Source: Anthonomus grandis grandis | Taxonomy: Eukaryota > Arthropoda > Insecta > Coleoptera > Curculionidae | NCBI RefSeq assembly: GCF_022605725.1 | Contig: NC_065557.1 | Coordinates: 23,935,256 to 23,999,255 of the forward strand | DNA length: 64,000 nucleotides | Reading direction: 5' to 3' | Shown: piece by piece, positions 34,090 through 44,100 of the stretch | Numbering within the stretch: position 1 is the stretch's first letter | Layout: each line of letters starts with the position of its first letter | Notes under the pieces: generated by a model | What the model was told of the DNA's origin: nothing | What the model saw: the letters and a program-made list of their open reading frames with translations, nothing else | The model's database searches: none | Program-made: the position numbers and the translations under genes

Positions 34090-35395
34090 AATTCCCTCCT
34101 TCAACCTCAATGCAAACATTAGCTCGTCTTTACGTTGATTGTCGAACTCATTGAAATATTCCCAGAGTGTGTCTTATCTGATCACATGATCAGATTTTGT
34201 AAACGAGGGACTTTAAGTGTCCCCAAAGAAAAAAATATAACAGATTTGAATCCGGTGACCTGGGTGGCCATGACTGGATCTGCGCGCCCGATTCAGTTTT
34301 CTCCAAAAGTTGCATCCAAGAATTGGCGAGATATTATGCTGAAGGGAGGTGGAACCCCATCATGCATGAGCCACATTGATCCTATTACTTCCAGCGGAAC
34401 ATTTTCTAATAGTCCAGGTAAAATAAATTGCAAAATATATTATATTTTTGCACTTTTTTTTTGCAATATTCTTGGCCATTTAATCTCGGGGGTAAAAAAT
34501 GAGGTCCAATAAGATAATCATCTACAATAGCAAACATTCAGGGAAAACTTTTGCTGAAAATTAACTTCTGTAACCGCATGGAGATTTTCTTCAGCCCAGA
34601 TATGATTATTGTTAAAGTTCATAATTGAATTTCGGTGTTTTTCCCGAATTTCAATTATGAACTTCATCGGTAAATAAAATACGGCTAAATCTTGGAAGCG
34701 CTACGTCTACCTGTTGTTGCAAAAGCCAAGTACAATAAGCAACTTGTTGGGGAAAATCGGCAGCTAATAAGGCTTGAACACGCATATATGTGATAAGGAT
34801 ACAGTTGATATTCTCTTAAAATCTACCACTAAAGGGAGAAATATTTAATTGTTCTCCAATTTTGCGTGTACTTGGATCGGGGCTACGCTCAACTTCATGT
34901 AAAACCGCTTCCTCAATCTCCACTGTTCTTACTGTGGCAGGTCTCCCAATTACAGCAGCCGACCTTTGAAATATGCCTGATTCGCACAGCCTTTGTTGTA
35001 TTCTCACAAGTGTTTGTCTATTTGGTATAATGCAATGAGGGTATCTTTCTTGATCTATGCGCCTAGCCGCTCTAGAGTTGCCTACAGCTATTCCATAAAC
35101 AAAGTACGCACTGTTTTGACATGCAATAAAGTGCTTTTAATTTGTTATTTCGCAAACGAAAGAAAAAAAAACGACAAAAAAGTTGTACTTAATTCGAAAG
35201 AAATAAAACATAAAAAAGTCTGTGGCATTGTATATTGAGATATTTAGAAAAAAAACTATTTTTAAAAACAGTTTGACACCCTGTATCTTGAAAATGAAGC
35301 ATTTCTGGACCTATGTGTATGTGAACTTTTCATCTTGAAATTACTCACAGAATCACCTCTTGGAGTTTGGCCACGTACTTAAATAACACCCTGTA
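34090..35395 (-). pseudogene. Mariner-like element fossil with transposase remnant
   Basis: Minus-strand pieces in order: ERYPHCIIPNRQTLVRIQQR-like HTH (35045-34980), SAAVIGRPATVRTVEIEEAV (34960-34905), LNISPFSGRF, AADFPQQVAYCTWLLQQQ (about 34770-34710), RILFTDE (first Asp, about 34684), WLMHDGVPP (second Asp, about 34372), FFLWGHLKS (after the third Asp) and a C-terminus near 34100. CACCCTGTAT ends occur at 35277-35286 and 35388-35397, so the 5' end is present; the 3' TIR was not found. Several frameshifts and stops. Confidence 0.6.
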
Positions 35396-36859
35396 TATAA
35401 ATAATAATAATAACTGTATTCCTGCTCACTTGTCAAATCCTAATTATATTAATATTTTTTTGAAAAATACTTCTAAGATAAAACATATTGCACAGATTAA
35501 ATTAATTATTTTAGTAATAATATATTTCAACATAAATTAAACTTTTCTTTCTAGCTTGCACCTGTAAATCAAATAGGTAAAATTTTAAATAACATAATAG
35601 AGAGCAATGGGACAGGCTCTGACCAAATTTTGCCTACGATGCCTAATTAAATATTCCAGCCCTTTGATTGACAAATATACCGGGGTGATGACTGATGCAA
35701 TAAAACTGTTTTTCGGCCATATCTCGAGAACCTTTAGTCGTATGACCTAGAAGTAGAAAAAAATATTGGGTAAATCGGTCATGAGGAATCGCTGGAAAAC
35801 ATTCTTAAATTCTAAAAATGACCACCAGAGGACCTAAGTACTAACTTAAATTGTAAAATTGAATTCTCTTTAAGTTTCGCATAACTAAACTTTTTTTTCA
35901 CATTTTTAAGGAGAACCTATAGTTTTCGTAAAAAAAATTTATAACTTTAAAAAAAGTTATTACAAACATAAATATGATGGTAGGCATTCAGTTGTTTTTG
36001 CAATAACCTGCTTTAACTTCTTAACGGTTGGACGATTTTAACAAATTAGGTATCGTTGAAAAGAGCATTCCTTGTTCAATAACAGTCGACAAAAATATAG
36101 ATAAGTTGGTTGAATCCTCCTCCGCCAGGGAGCTAGTTTTGACACCATGACCAAAATCCTAAAAAGTCAAATGGAATGATATGACTTTTTCTTTGTGAAA
36201 AAGTAGCCAAATAATATCCAAAAACGCCAGTGAAAACCGTTCTCCAAAATCTCGTTCCTAACCTAAAATATTGGGAAAATGAGACTAATGTATCTTTGAA
36301 GGCCAAAAATCGCGCGGTAAATTTCCTAAGATTATTAAAAATTTAGCTAAAAAATTAATAAGATGTTAAAGAGGCAACTGTGAGTTGAAAAAATATAAAT
36401 CATTAAAAAATTTATATTATCAGAAAATTCATATTGCTTCAAAGGGATTAAAAGCATCCTGAACTTATCAAGTTACTTTAATATTATAGTTATAATTGAG
36501 GGTTTGAGATATGTGAAAATTTATGATATTATAATTAGTTTACTGAATTCTTTTTATGATATTGTGTGTGGCTCTAAGAAGAACCATTTTTTAACAAAGC
36601 CCATAAAAGGAAAAGAGTGATCTAATGGCGACCCAGGTGTTTAAAATGTCCTCCGTTCTTTTGCAGACGCTAATAAGTTGAAAGAACAACAGTCTCAGTT
36701 TCAGCTCCGTGTTCCAAATGGAATTCCTAATTCTTGTAATCATATCCTCCCGTCAAGTTGGCCTTGATGCAAAGACTATATCCTTAATCCTTCCTCAGAG
36801 ATACATACCTAGGGAGGTTAAACCGGGAGACCTAGAAACATTCATTAAGTTTAATATGT

Positions 36860-37219
36860 TCAGCAATTATAAACAGAATCATTCCAAAGGGCAATATCTA
36901 CAGATTCTTCTGTTAAATATTTGCCTTGGCGGCCAAGTAAATAGGCCGAGCCAATTATTCGCACTGTGGTTTCAGAACTGAATATTGGGACAAAGTAGCA
37001 GTGGGCACTAATGATTGTATTTAGAAGTAAAATTGATTTTGTAAGATTATGTTTTAAGGAAAAAGTCCATTCTGAAGTGGAGTCAATGTAATATAGAAAA
37101 GTTAGTAGAAGTCTTTTCTCCACAAATAAAATGCTAATCCTAACTTCAGGAGTAATGAATGCACTTCGGCATGCCATCATCAGACTAAAATATATTACAA
37201 ACAGTTCAAAAATATTCAC
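36860..37219 (-). CDS. Unidentified 119-codon ORF in the foldback loop
   Basis: The frame begins MNIFELFVIYFSLMMACRSA, with a hydrophobic N-terminus that could be a signal anchor. A second hydrophobic stretch (ILLLNTIISAHCYFVPIF) and an acidic end (YLTEESVDIALWNDSV) follow. The pattern is reminiscent of a transmembrane receptor fragment such as an insect chemoreceptor, but no diagnostic motif is present. It could be chance. Its position between foldback arms would make it a captured segment if real. Confidence 0.25.
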   Translation of the reverse strand: MNIFELFVIYFSLMMACRSAFITPEVRISILFVEKRLLLTFLYYIDSTSEWTFSLKHNLTKSILLLNTIISAHCYFVPIFSSETTVRIIGSAYLLGRQGKYLTEESVDIALWNDSVYNC

Positions 37220-37972
37220 AAATTCTTTTTTCGGCAGATGATTTCAAATATACAGACTAAAATTGTAAAACTGTAAAAAACTTCCAGAAAGTTATTTATG
37301 CTTTTTTTTTGTTTTGCCGAAATGCATCACTCCTCAAATTACAATTAGCATTTTATTTGTGGAGAAAAGACTTTCCCTACTAACTTTTCTAGATTATGTC
37401 TTGCCAACATTGTGCCATTGGTGTGAATTAATTGAAACTTGTATTCGGTGTATGGTTTGCATTTAAGATGCAATTAATGAATTTTGACATAACAAGATTC
37501 TGAGGTTATATTTCTAGTAAATGTTATTAGTTAAGTTAGGCCCTTGCTATTGAGTTGATTTGATTATAATTATAAAAAAAAATTATAGATAAACAAAAAT
37601 TAAGGTAAATTTCCGATCCAATTTAAGCATTTCCATCTAATTTTGATTTTAAAGTTGTATTTTGATAATTTGGATATAGTATACCTATTTGGGTTTTTAG
37701 TCTAACTTTTGAAGGGTACAATTCTGAGATTTATATTAAAGTGACTTACCGCGCAATCTTTGGCCTTCAAAGATCCATTAATCTCATTTTCCCAATATTT
37801 GAGTTTAGATACGAGATTTTGAAAATCGGTTTTCATTGCCTTCTTTGGATGTTAATTGGCTACTTTTTCAAGAAGAAAAAGTCATATCATTCCATTTGAT
37901 ATTCTTGATTTTTTAAGATTGTGGGTCATGGTGTCCAAACTAGCCCCTGGCGAAGGATTCAACTGAATTAAC

Positions 37973-38217
37973 TATATTGTGGTTGTCCTATGGTTGGAAC
38001 CTTTGGTGTGATGCTCAAATTATGAGACAGTTTTACCAGTAACCAAAACTCTTTATTTTTAATCTCGCCACGTGTTTCGCTAACGATGTTAGCGGAGAAG
38101 ATTAAAAGTGAGTTTTAATCTCCCGAAGATGCTTAGCGAAACACGTGTCGAGATTTAAAATAAAGAGTTTTGGTTGGGTTGGTGGTAAAACTGTCTCGTA
38201 ATTTTATATTGTGGTTG
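37973..38217. mobile_element. 219-bp insertion with 13-bp target duplication and hairpin body
   Basis: TATATTGTGGTTG occurs at 37973-37985 and 38205-38217, flanking a 219-bp insert (37986-38204) inside the right arm of the foldback. The left arm lacks this insert. The body is a near-palindrome: GAGACAGTTTTACC with GGTAAAACTGTCTC, AAAACTCTTTATTTT with AAATAAAGAGTTTT, and CACGTGTTTCGCTAA with TTAGCGAAACACGTG. The GAAACACGTG blocks match the core of hammerhead ribozymes found in Penelope-like elements and retrozymes. A variable-length duplication without terminal CA...TG suggests retrotransposition by target priming. Confidence 0.7.
38117..38155 (+). ncRNA. Hammerhead ribozyme-like motif, probably degenerate
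   Basis: Segments in type I hammerhead order: stem I 5' strand AATCTC (38117-38122), core CCGAAGA (38123-38129; consensus CUGANGA), short stem II TGCTTAGC (38130-38137), core GAAA (38138-38141), minimal stem III CACGTG (38142-38147), cleavage-site TC (38148-38149), stem I 3' strand GAGATT (38150-38155). The two stem I strands are complementary. A very short, self-complementary stem III is characteristic of retroelement hammerheads that act as dimers. One core position (U to C) departs from consensus, so cleavage may be lost. A second, more degenerate copy lies inverted at about 38070-38112. Confidence 0.5.
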
Positions 38218-38589
38218 AATATTATTGCCCAAGAAATGCTCTTTTCAATAATATAAAATTTGTAATAATCAGTCAAACCGTTAAGTTAAAGCAGGTTTTT
38301 GCAAAAACCATTGAACGCCCACCACCATCTTTATTTTATTTTTGAAATAGCTGAATTCTTTTTTATTTTTCTGAATTTTAAGAAAATGCAATTTTAAAAT
38401 TGAAGTACGCTCCCTGGTGGTCCTTTGCAGAACTTGCAAATATTTTTCATCGATTCTTCATAACCGATTTAAATAATAATTTTTTTCACTCCTTAGTCAT
38501 ACGACGAGCGGTTCCAGAGATATGGCCAAGGAATAGACTTATTGGGTCACCTATATGTCATATTATTAATTGCTTATAGTCGGAAGAAT

Positions 38590-39990
38590 ACACAAATAAA
38601 CGAGTTTTTCATGAATTAATAAATTTTAGTTCTCAGTTAGATAAAGTTTTAAAAGATCATTTTGACCAAGCAATAGTGTTTAAAGAGACTTCTCAGACTA
38701 TTCATAATGAACTATTAAATTGTATGCTTGGTATTTCTTATGGAGAAGTGGTTAAAGAAATAAAAAAAAAACGAATTATCTAGCTGTAATTGGCGATAAA
38801 ACTACAGATGTTGCAAAAAACTTTCCATTAGCAATTATTTTTATGATATATTGTGTCCAATAAGCCAGTGGAAACATTCTGGACATTTTAAAACTTTTCT
38901 GGACACAGCGCCATTTCAATAGCAAATTATATTTTAAATGAAATTGATCCTTTCATCAGTGATACGCCAAGTAACTTAAAAGTGCAAAGGTATGATGCTG
39001 CGTCAGTGATAAGCGGTAATGTAAATGGGGTACAAAAAAGATTAACGATAAATATGTATTTGCAAATTTTCTACATTACTATAGAATCACATAAAATGAA
39101 CTTTATATAAAGAACAACACGGCTTGATGTCTCTGTGCAGATTGTTTTTTGCTATTATTAACTAGTATTTATTCCTTTTTTGGCATATCATCTTAAAGAA
39201 CAAAAATGTTGGATCAGATAGTGCATAAACGATCACAAACTAGATGGAATTTTCAATGGCGTAAAGTTAATACAGTTTATGAATAGCGAAATCAGCTGAT
39301 AAGAGTTATGAATATTTTAGAGAACGATAAAAATATTAAATTAAATTCAACCATTGAGGAAGCCGGTGACTTAGATTTAAACTTAGATTGAAGGAGACTT
39401 AGAAAAGTGTTAAGTAAAACCATGCCACATGTTGAAATAATTTTTAAGCAACTGCAGATGTAATACTTATTTGGTTAAAGTTAAACAAGGTCTACAAAAC
39501 TTGTATAACAAAAAATTCGTGACGAAATCGGTGCAGTTATTGACACACTAGACTTTGAGCTTGTAGAAACCGATGAACCAATTTCTCCAAAAAGGCAACC
39601 TTATCCTCGTTTCGAAATATTGGTTTCAAGGAATAAAAACCTAGAGGCCTTGGAAGTTATTGATTCCATTTTGCAACAGATTAGGGTTTGATTTACTTAC
39701 TTTTACAAGACATATAGTAGCTATCGCATTATTTATGAAAGAACATTTTATTGAATTTTAAAAAGGCTTTCCAGACAAATTACTTTTGACAGTTAAAGTT
39801 TAGCCATTCTTTCAAAAAGATGCGTGTAAAAACAGAACTAAAGTACTTTATGAAAGAGAAGAACTTCAAATAATTTCTGAAGCCATTCCTCTTTTATTGT
39901 TAGTTTCACAGGAAGAAATTGAGAACAATTTTCAAGAAGCTATTAAGCTGCTGGAAATCTAGGTTACCACACCCAACTTCTACGTAACCT
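38590..39990 (+). pseudogene. hAT transposase fossil (DUF4371 / ZMYM1-like)
   Basis: Family order is retained across several frames: FKETSQTIHNELLNCMLGI (about 38680-38735), VIGDKTTDVAKNFPLAIIF (about 38790-38850, compare DETTDVS), KVQRYDAASVISGNVNGVQK (about 38980-39040), TRWNFQWRKVN (about 39240) and RQPYPRFEILVSRNKNLEAL (about 39592-39650). The C-terminal hAT dimerisation block is only weakly visible near 39950-39980. Stops and frameshifts are frequent. TIRs and 8-bp duplications were not found. Confidence 0.65.
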
Positions 39991-40196
39991 GATGAGAGAA
40001 GAAAGATTAAGTAGTTAGGGATATTATCAGTTAAAATAGTGTTTCTCAATAACATTTAAGAATCTAAGACGAGTTATTGGCCATTTTGCTAGTTAAACAG
40101 TTTTTTCTTTCTTATCGTTCTTTCTCGTGGCCATTTTTATTTTTTTTTGTTTGAATTTTTTTACGGTTAAAACTCGTGCACTGCTTCTCTCACAAG

Positions 40197-40613
40197 TTAC
40201 GAGCCGCCACTGCAATTAACTATTAGTAAATATTCTCTATAAATGGAAAAAGTTTGTGATTTTTCGAATGCAATGACTATTTGCATTATAACAAAATTAA
40301 GCAAGATATAAGTGATTAGTTCATATTCTGTGTAATTTCCTACGTACGTTTCCTTAACAACAGTAGCGCCCTTAAAACAAGATTGAATAGCAGGAACTAC
40401 ATGTCTACTTGTTGTGAATTCACTCATCATGCCATCAACAAATATTTTAAATATTCTCCCTAAAGCTCTGAGCTTATTTATAGGACGGAGATCATTTAGA
40501 GATTTATTATCGTTTAGAGATTCTATTTTATTTGTTTTAGGTAAAATGGTTATAACTGATTTCTTCCAGAATGTAGGATATTGTCCATTTTGTAAAAACA
40601 TTTGGAGACGCAT
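40197..40613 (-). pseudogene. Non-LTR RT fragment (fingers region)
   Basis: The minus-strand frame reads QNGQYPTFWKKSVITILPKT then LNDLRPINKLRALGRIFKIF, the start of a non-LTR RT (G-x-FP-x-x-WK, then DxRPI-x-L). It loses similarity after about residue 85 and ends without the palm. It lies between the hAT fossil and the candidate exon at 40914. No element ends are recognised. Confidence 0.65.
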
Positions 40614-40913
40614 TATGGTTAATCAATAAATAAAAAAATGTATAGCTCCTATTCTAATAGACTTCTTAAAAGCATTTGAAGCAAACGACAAAATTATGTC
40701 TTCTTTTAAAATTTTAATGTTTTTTCAATGTAGGCAAATATACTTTTGAGTCAGCTTTAAAATAGTTAGTTCAAACATCAAATGGATGATCAGAACATGG
40801 CAGTTCTATAAAGCTTCATCTTTAGACCTTTGGTCCTTAGTATTTATACTAATATTTTGGTTATAGATATGATACATGGCTTTTTTTCCTTTATTCAATC
40901 CGAAAATGAACAG

Positions 40914-41034
40914 AGACATATTTTTAGTAAAGACAAGGTACATTATGGTGAATCGGTCATAGGTGGTTCGTTACCACCTTACAAAAAACCTAGGCTTGCG
41001 CCAGCTGTTGAGTTACGCATAAAGTTTATCAAAC
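40914..41034 (+). CDS. Candidate internal host exon, plus strand
   Basis: A pyrimidine-rich tract (GGCTTTTTTTCCTTTATTC) precedes the acceptor AACAG at 40913. The exon reads in phase 0 as RHIFSKDKVHYGESV, then IGGSLPPYKKPRLAPAVELR, and stops at the donor C|GTACGT (41034/41035). KKPRL resembles a nuclear localisation signal, and coding quality is well above the AT-rich background. The phase is compatible with direct joining to the exon ending at 28885. I do not recognise the protein. It lies 72 bp from the end of the oppositely oriented Tim22 coding region, so its next exon would lie antisense to Tim22 or beyond. Confidence 0.4.
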
Positions 41035-41043
41035 GTACGTTTT

Positions 41044-41049
41044 TTTATT
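41044..41049 (-). terminator. Tim22: Polyadenylation signal of Tim22
   Basis: AATAAA on the minus strand, 57 bases past the Tim22 stop codon; a usual distance for a short insect 3' UTR. Confidence 0.55.
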
Positions 41050-41105
41050 AACATAAATATAACAAATTCCTCACAATTAAATAAACTAAAAAAAACTATA
41101 AGTGT

Positions 41106-41191
41106 CTAAAACCTTGAATGCATGTAATAGTCTATAACGGTCGAAAATGCTGCAAAACCCATTGCACCAACAACCCCAGCTTTCACTCCGG
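41106..41191 (-). CDS. Tim22: Tim22 exon 4
   Basis: Codes the second and third bases of codon 158 and residues 159-185 ([15 protein letters not shown] to YYMHSRF) and the TAG stop at 41106-41108. The acceptor is TTTTTTTCTAG. Intron 3 (41192-41251) is 60 nt, close to the common minimal insect intron size. Confidence 0.92.
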
Positions 41192-44100
41192 CTAGAAAAA
41201 AAAAATTACCACAATGTTTAATATAACAGGTCATTATTAAAAAATACCCACCTCTTAAGCCAATCATGCCACCAGTAACTCCTCCAGCATAGGTTCCATT
41301 TTTCCAATCAGATTTACCTCTCATCTTAAAATAAAAAGGAATTAAATACTTAGTCAATAATACAGTTAATAAGTCATTAAACTAATTTCATCTAAGCAGC
41401 ACTATTATGCTGATGATATTCAAATATATCTCTCATTTGAACCAGATGAAAGTTCCCAAGCAGTACCTGCCATTAATTATAACCTTGCTAATCTTTATGA
41501 GTTTTGTAAAAATCATTGCTTACAATTAAATTCTATGAAATCAGCATTTATGCTGTTTGGGGGCAAGGGTAGCCGTAAGAATTTTTTACAGTATTATAGG
41601 GACTTAATTCATATCAATAACGAGCCTATAAAACACGTCGAGCACTGCAAGAGCTTGGGTTTGATTCAGGATAGTGACCTGCGATTCACGCAGCATGTAA
41701 ATTGATGTATTTAGTAAATTGTATGTACTTAGATTGATATATGGTATAAGGAAGCGCAACCGCATAAAACACAAGCTTAAGGAAACCAGGTGGTTGACTA
41801 TGCACGACAGAAGGATTTTTAATGCATCTTCAATGTTTTTTAAAATAATTAATTTAAGATCTCCCTCCATCTTACTTATATAAAAATACTTATATAAAAT
41901 AAAATTTCATCATATTAATATTAATACCCGGTATAAAGGAAGGCTAACACCTCCGCTTCACTCAACCGAAACTTATAAAAGATCATTTTCTTATCAAATT
42001 TTAAAAATTATAGATTGGTGCCAAACTAATGCTGAAAACATTTTTAGCTTATATTCTTTTAAAAAATGCATTTTTAAGAAATTACTGCAAAAAAAACAAA
42101 GCATAATTTAGTGGGTGTTTCGTTTTTTTTTACTTTTTTTTCTCTATTCTGTTGATGATAACAAAAACAAATAATGCAATAGACTATATTATAATATATA
42201 TAGATATAACAGACTGTATCTTTTGCTTTGTGATGTGTTAAATGGCCTCCAAGATTTCTCTATTTGTCACCAAATGACTTTTATTTGTAGGGTTATCTTA
42301 GAGAGACTATTTATAAACATCATAATAGTAGGCTAACGAATTTAGAGCAGTTGAGAAACAAGATTGTCAAATCCGACAAGTCCATTTTACATCAAACTCT
42401 TTTGGAAGTATGAAACAGCGCCTGTGTAGGTTTCAAAGTTGCTTTCGTTGTTACGAAAAACTGTAAATATTTTCTGTTAATACTACTGGATCTGTTTATT
42501 GTAATGTGATTTAGTTGCCATTATATTTTGTAATATATTCGTAATGTAATATATTTATCTTGAGTTTGTAATAGAGCATAAAATCAGAAAATAAGTGATA
42601 AAACTTATCTTAAGACGTATGTCCTATACCTAAAGGTCACCATTTTTGACATATTTTTAATTTCATGGGAAAAATTATGTTTATAAACCCTAACATAATT
42701 ACCGATTACTCCCTTTTAGTAGCCTTTATTTATTGGTTAGTTTTGGTTTTATTTTTAAGGACCAGTTTAAAAGACTATTTTAATATTTGGCTAAAAAAAA
42801 GGTTCAGGGGGGTCAAAAGCTAGCATTAAAAATTAAAATGAAAAAACCATTAAAAGACAATTTTTTTACAAATTATGTTTATAAGCCCTAACATAATTAC
42901 CGATTACTCCCTTTTAGTAGCCTTTATTTATTGGTTAGTTTTGGTTTTATTTTTAAGGAACAGTTTAAAAGACTGTTTTAATATTTGGCTAAAAAAAGGA
43001 CAGGAAGGTCAAAAGCTAGCATTAAGAATTAAAATGAAAAAACCATTAAAAGACAATTTTTTTAATGGATTTCCATTTATAATTTTTAATAAATAAAATT
43101 AAATAATTTTAGACTTTTAAGGATTTCCATTGAAATCCTCTATTTTTTCATAAAGATAATTAAAAATAAGGTTAACTTTGTATAAGGTCTAGTCCAAAAA
43201 TTGATAGTTTCCGAAAAATTGAGTTTAAATTTGGCCTAATATTAAAAGCCGCATAGTAACACGGCTCAAGGATTGTTGATTGGTTGGCCATGACGGTTGT
43301 CATAGAAACCGCTAGAAGCGGCAATAAGACAATGGATTATAACAGAAATGTCAGTATAATAATCAGTCAGTATAATGTCAGTAATATAATTTTTTAAAAA
43401 CTAATATGCCGGGGGATTAAATTATACACACGAAGATTATTTAAATTTGTTTATTATCTATGGAGAATTTAACAAAGTTTTATCGAGAACATGCCAAATA
43501 GTTGCAGATAGATTCCCAGAAAATCAGAAACCATCATGTTGCGCTGTTAGGCGAGTAATAGAAAATTTGAAAAATTTTGGCAAAGTAACAAGTTATTTTA
43601 ACAAATGTTCAAAATTATAACATAATTAAATTAATTTTTTAATTAACATAATTTTTCACATGAAATTAAAAATATGTCAAAAAAGGTTACACTTAGGTAT
43701 ATGACATTATACACAAAATATACCTAGAATTTCACATGAAAACCAAAAATGTAAAAATATACAGGGTGTTCCATTTGAAATAACGAAGTTGACACCTACT
43801 TTCGGTATAACCGGAAACGTCACAACTGTCAAAATATTATAGTTGTGCGCTCCCATCGACTGTGACAAATTTTCAAAATTTTTGTAAAATTAGTTTCCGA
43901 GATATCGATCGCGTCTATTCGTCGTGAGACACCCTTTATATCCAAAACCATTTTTTTTCTATGGCAAAGGGTGTTAAAGATATTTTTCCTACTCCCGTGC
44001 GTAAATGTACAGGGTGGCCAAATAAGAATGCGAGGTACTGTATCTGGGAAACTATTCATCGTAGAAGCTTGTGATAAAAAAATTTATTACTAAAATGGCC

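Larger units (their letters stand above)
35690..38550. mobile_element. Foldback element with arms of about 600 bp
   Basis: The left arm (about 35690-36320) is the inverted counterpart of the right arm (37746 to about 38550). Matching blocks include TCGGCCATATCTCGAGAACC with its counterpart near 38510-38530, AAAAGTCAAATGGAATGATATGACTTTTT with 37880-37910, and GCCAAAAATCGCGCGGTAA with TTACCGCGCAATCTTTGGC. Divergence is moderate. The right arm contains a later 219-bp insertion (37986-38204). The loop of about 1.4 kb has its own short inverted repeat (about 37110-37138 with 37345-37374) and an unidentified open frame. No transposase is recognised and the ends are approximate. Confidence 0.75.

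Noticed and set aside
34135..34512. 125-codon plus-strand frame
   Set aside because: It is the complement of a mariner-like transposase fossil that is clearly readable on the minus strand.
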